A stretch of DNA of 8,790 nucleotides from Caulobacteraceae bacterium (lineage in GTDB: Bacteria; Pseudomonadota; Alphaproteobacteria; Caulobacterales; Caulobacteraceae): the NCBI GenBank assembly GCA_003161535.1, contig PMOM01000036.1, positions 1 to 8,790 of the forward strand. The letters run 5' to 3'. A program made the position numbers and the translations under genes. The stretch's first letter is position 1; each line of letters begins with the position of its first letter. Of this stretch, positions 7,245 through 8,790 are shown piece by piece. Below the pieces are notes generated by a model. The model was given only the letters and a program-made list of their open reading frames with translations. It did no database searches and was not told the origin of the DNA.

Positions 7245-7279
7245 GCCTTACCCCAATACCCAGCCGATCCAAGCGAACG

Positions 7280-7291
7280 GGCCATATGGCC
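7280..7291. repeat. Perfect 12-bp palindrome upstream of amiC
   Basis: GGCCATATGGCC is perfectly self-complementary and lies 35-46 nt upstream of the amiC start codon, where a dimeric regulator could act. On the plus strand it is followed by TTTT, but a stem without a loop is a poor terminator. No known operator is recognised. Confidence 0.5.
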
Positions 7292-7405
7292 TTTTGGACG
7301 TAGACAAAGCGTTAAGCTTCGCGCCAGGGGCGAATCGCCGCGCCCCCGCGACTTGGCTGTCAGACTTGCGCTTCCCTTTCCCCTCGCCATCGCCTACATT
7401 GTGCT

Positions 7406-7417
7406 GGCGCATGCGCC
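7406..7417. repeat. Perfect 12-bp palindrome in the amiC/rne divergent region
   Basis: GGCGCATGCGCC is a perfect inverted repeat near the middle of the divergent region, just left of the AT-rich TTGACTAAT patch. It could be an operator, but GC-rich palindromes arise fairly easily in this base composition. Confidence 0.4.
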
Positions 7418-7432
7418 GTCATTTTGACTAAT

Positions 7433-7479
7433 CCGACGTTGCGCGCCCCTTGCGTCGGGCCAAGCGCCGTCAAAGGCGT
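7433..7479 (+). other. Possible tandem hairpins in the rne 5' leader
   Basis: CCGACG (7433-7438) can pair with CGTCGG (7453-7458) around a 14-nt loop. Next, GCGCC (7464-7468) can pair with GGCGT (7475-7479) around a 6-nt loop, with one G-U pair. They lie about 210-255 nt before the rne start, so they matter only if transcription begins upstream of 7433. Long structured leaders that feed back on RNase E are known in E. coli rne. Here this is a suggestion from position and pairing only. Confidence 0.3.
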
Positions 7480-7687
7480 GGACGCGTCATCCAAACCGCG
7501 CCTCGATCCATCAGAGCGCGACTAAGAGAACAACCCATGGGCAGCGCCGCCTTCGCTCCGCTTTTGATGCTCACCGCCGCCGCGCCTCGCGGCCGGGCGG
7601 CCAAAGCCGTCAAGTGCGTCTCGCGCGCGCGCGCCCTCACCCGGCGCCCGGACCGATCGTCCGCGCAGCGCCCCGGAGACCAAGTTT

Positions 7688-8790
7688 ATGTCCAAGAAAA
7701 TGCTGATCGACGCCGCTCACGCGGAGGAAACACGAGTCGTCGTCCTTAAGGGGACGCAGGTCGAGGAATTCGATTTCGAGAGCCGCGCCAAGAAGCAGCT
7801 GCGCGGCAACATCTATCTGGCCAAGGTCACCCGCGTCGAGCCGAGCCTGCAATCGGCCTTCGTGGAATATGGCGGCAATCGCCACGGATTTCTGGCCTTC
7901 GACCAGATCCATCCCGACTACTACCAGATTCCTCACGCCGACCGCGAAGCCCTGCTGCGTGAAGCCGAATCCGACGCCGAAGACGAATCGCGCGAGGCCC
8001 TGGCGGCCGCCTCCTCCGCCGAGGATCCGACCGACGCGGTGGGCGGCGACGAGGATGACGAGATCGATGAAGAGGTGGCCCGCCGCCGGCGGCGCCTCGT
8101 CCGCCGCTACAAGATCCAGGAAGTCATCAAGCGGCGCCAGATCATGCTGGTGCAGGTGGTCAAGGAGGAACGCGGCAACAAGGGCGCGGCGCTGACCACC
8201 TATCTGTCCCTGGCCGGCCGCTACTGCGTGCTGATGCCCAATACCGATCGCGGCGGCGGGATCAGCCGCAAGATCACCACCGTCACCGACCGCAAGCGCC
8301 TGCGCGGCATCGTCGCCGACATGGAAGTGCCGCAAGGCATGGGCCTGATCGTCCGCACCGCCGGCGCCAAGCGCACCAAGGCGGAGATCAAGCGCGACTA
8401 CGAATACCTTTCACGCGCCTGGAGCAGCATCCGCGACACCACCCTGCACTCCATCGCCCCGGCGCTGATTTATGAGGAAGAAGACCTCGTCAAGCGCGCC
8501 ATCCGCGATCTCTACGACAAGGATCTGGAAGGCATCTGGGTCGAGGGCGAGGCGGGTTTCCGCGAGGCGCGCGATTTCATGCGCATGCTGATGCCCTCCC
8601 AGGCCAAGAAGATTCAGCTCTACCGCGGCGGCCCGCCCCTTTTCGTCGCCCACAAGGTCGAGGACCATCTGGCCCAGATCTATTCGCCCACCGTTCCCCT
8701 TCGCTCGGGGGGCTACCTCGTCATCAATCAGACCGAGGCCCTGGTGGCAGTGGACGTCAATTCCGGACGCGCCACCCGCGAGCGCAACAT
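7688..8790 (+). CDS. rne: Ribonuclease E, N-terminal part (3' truncated)
   Basis: 367 complete codons are visible and the frame is still open at the right edge. RNase E is the single-strand endoribonuclease and scaffold of the RNA degradosome. The ATG at 7688 follows GGAG at 7675-7678. The N-terminus MSKKMLIDAAHAEETRVVVL and the S1 domain (NIYLAKVTRVEPSLQSAFVE, RHGFLAF, EERGNKGAALTTYLSLAG) are clear. GISRKI and LIVRTAG (Arg223, Thr224) match the 5'-monophosphate sensor region. VAVDVNSGRATRERN carries Asp356 and Asn358, equivalent to the E. coli Mg-binding Asp303 region; the second catalytic Asp lies beyond the window. Numbering runs 53 residues ahead of E. coli, mostly from a charged insertion at about 84-150 inside the S1 domain. 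Its highly acidic part (about 95-130) is followed by an Arg cluster (132-140). The C-terminal degradosome-binding region is not visible. Confidence 0.97.
   Translation, partial: MSKKMLIDAAHAEETRVVVLKGTQVEEFDFESRAKKQLRGNIYLAKVTRVEPSLQSAFVEYGGNRHGFLAFDQIHPDYYQIPHADREALLREAESDAEDESREALAAASSAEDPTDAVGGDEDDEIDEEVARRRRRLVRRYKIQEVIKRRQIMLVQVVKEERGNKGAALTTYLSLAGRYCVLMPNTDRGGGISRKITTVTDRKRLRGIVADMEVPQGMGLIVRTAGAKRTKAEIKRDYEYLSRAWSSIRDTTLHSIAPALIYEEEDLVKRAIRDLYDKDLEGIWVEGEAGFREARDFMRMLMPSQAKKIQLYRGGPPLFVAHKVEDHLAQIYSPTVPLRSGGYLVINQTEALVAVDVNSGRATRERN

Larger units (their letters stand above)
7245..7687. other. Divergent amiC/rne intergenic region (443 nt)
   Basis: This region must hold the start signals for both amiC (leftward) and rne (rightward). 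I found no clear -35/-10 pair for either direction. A TTGACTAAT patch at 7424-7432 is AT-rich but lacks a properly placed partner. What is visible: perfect 12-bp palindromes at 7280-7291 and 7406-7417, two possible leader hairpins at 7433-7479, a 13-nt alternating CG run at 7622-7634, and a 5-bp hairpin (CGGAC/GTCCG) at 7649-7663. The rne Shine-Dalgarno GGAG is at 7675-7678, 9 nt before its ATG. An open frame with an ATG at 7538 runs out of frame into rne and looks non-coding. Confidence 0.7.

Noticed and set aside
1046..7336. GANTC sites in three intergenic gaps (1046-1050, 6024-6028, 7332-7336) as possible CcrM/GcrA cell-cycle control.
   Set aside because: About two such sites are expected by chance in that much sequence at this base composition, so three are not meaningful without a genome-wide comparison or methylation data.
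3807..7427. A 1206-codon open frame on the plus strand, antisense to mrcA and amiC and open across the gap between them.
   Set aside because: Its codons align exactly with the sense codons of both genes, which share a frame. Stops could arise only opposite TTA, CTA or TCA, and these are rare in GC-rich genes. The predicted protein is rich in Gly, Arg, His and Asp with no recognisable domain. The sense strand encodes two complete enzymes.
7622..7634. Alternating CG run as a Z-DNA element.
   Set aside because: Only 13 nt long and expected occasionally in a GC-rich genome; no further support.
7450..7749. 99-codon open frame upstream of rne, with an internal ATG at 7538.
   Set aside because: It is strongly Arg-rich, overlaps the rne start out of frame and has no clear ribosome-binding site. 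A short upstream ORF with a regulatory role cannot be excluded but nothing supports it.
7637..8335. Minus-strand open frame of 232 codons opposite rne.
   Set aside because: The plus strand encodes an unmistakable RNase E over the same bases; the antisense product shows no known domain.

Overview
The window is an ordinary, gene-dense stretch of a GC-rich bacterial chromosome (about two thirds G+C by eye). It carries conserved housekeeping and cell-envelope genes and shows no mobile element, CRISPR array, tRNA or rRNA. Protein flavour and gene order (divergent rne / amiC-mrcA-prfB) point to an alphaproteobacterium. Caulobacterales (Caulobacter or Phenylobacterium type) is my best guess, from recall of that gene order and without a database search.

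Layout: (1) 1-1028, plus strand: the 3' end of tyrS (tyrosyl-tRNA synthetase), followed 14 nt later by bcp (thiol peroxidase), probably one operon. (2) 1149-2306, plus strand: a membrane-anchored M23 (LytM-type) peptidase with all catalytic residues. (3) 2346-7244, minus strand, convergent to the M23 gene: read in transcription order, amiC (peptidoglycan amidase), mrcA (PBP1A, bifunctional peptidoglycan synthase) and prfB (release factor 2). (4) 7245-7687: a 443-nt divergent intergenic region. (5) 7688-8790, plus strand: the first 367 codons of rne (RNase E), cut by the window edge.

The clearest non-routine element is in prfB. A plain open reading frame from the first in-frame ATG gives only 319 residues and misses the true N-terminus. 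The real gene starts at 3468, and its first 23 codons are joined to the rest by a programmed +1 frameshift at CTT TGA C, preceded by a GGAGG Shine-Dalgarno-like stimulator. This is the classical autoregulatory RF2 switch and gives a 373-residue protein. Other points: mrcA starts at TTG, Bcp lacks the usual near resolving cysteine, RNase E has a charged insertion in its S1 domain, and the rne/amiC region holds perfect palindromes and potential leader hairpins.

Functionally the window combines peptidoglycan synthesis (MrcA), peptidoglycan cleavage (AmiC, M23 protein), translation (TyrS, RF2), RNA decay (RNase E) and peroxide defence (Bcp). I found no convincing undescribed system.
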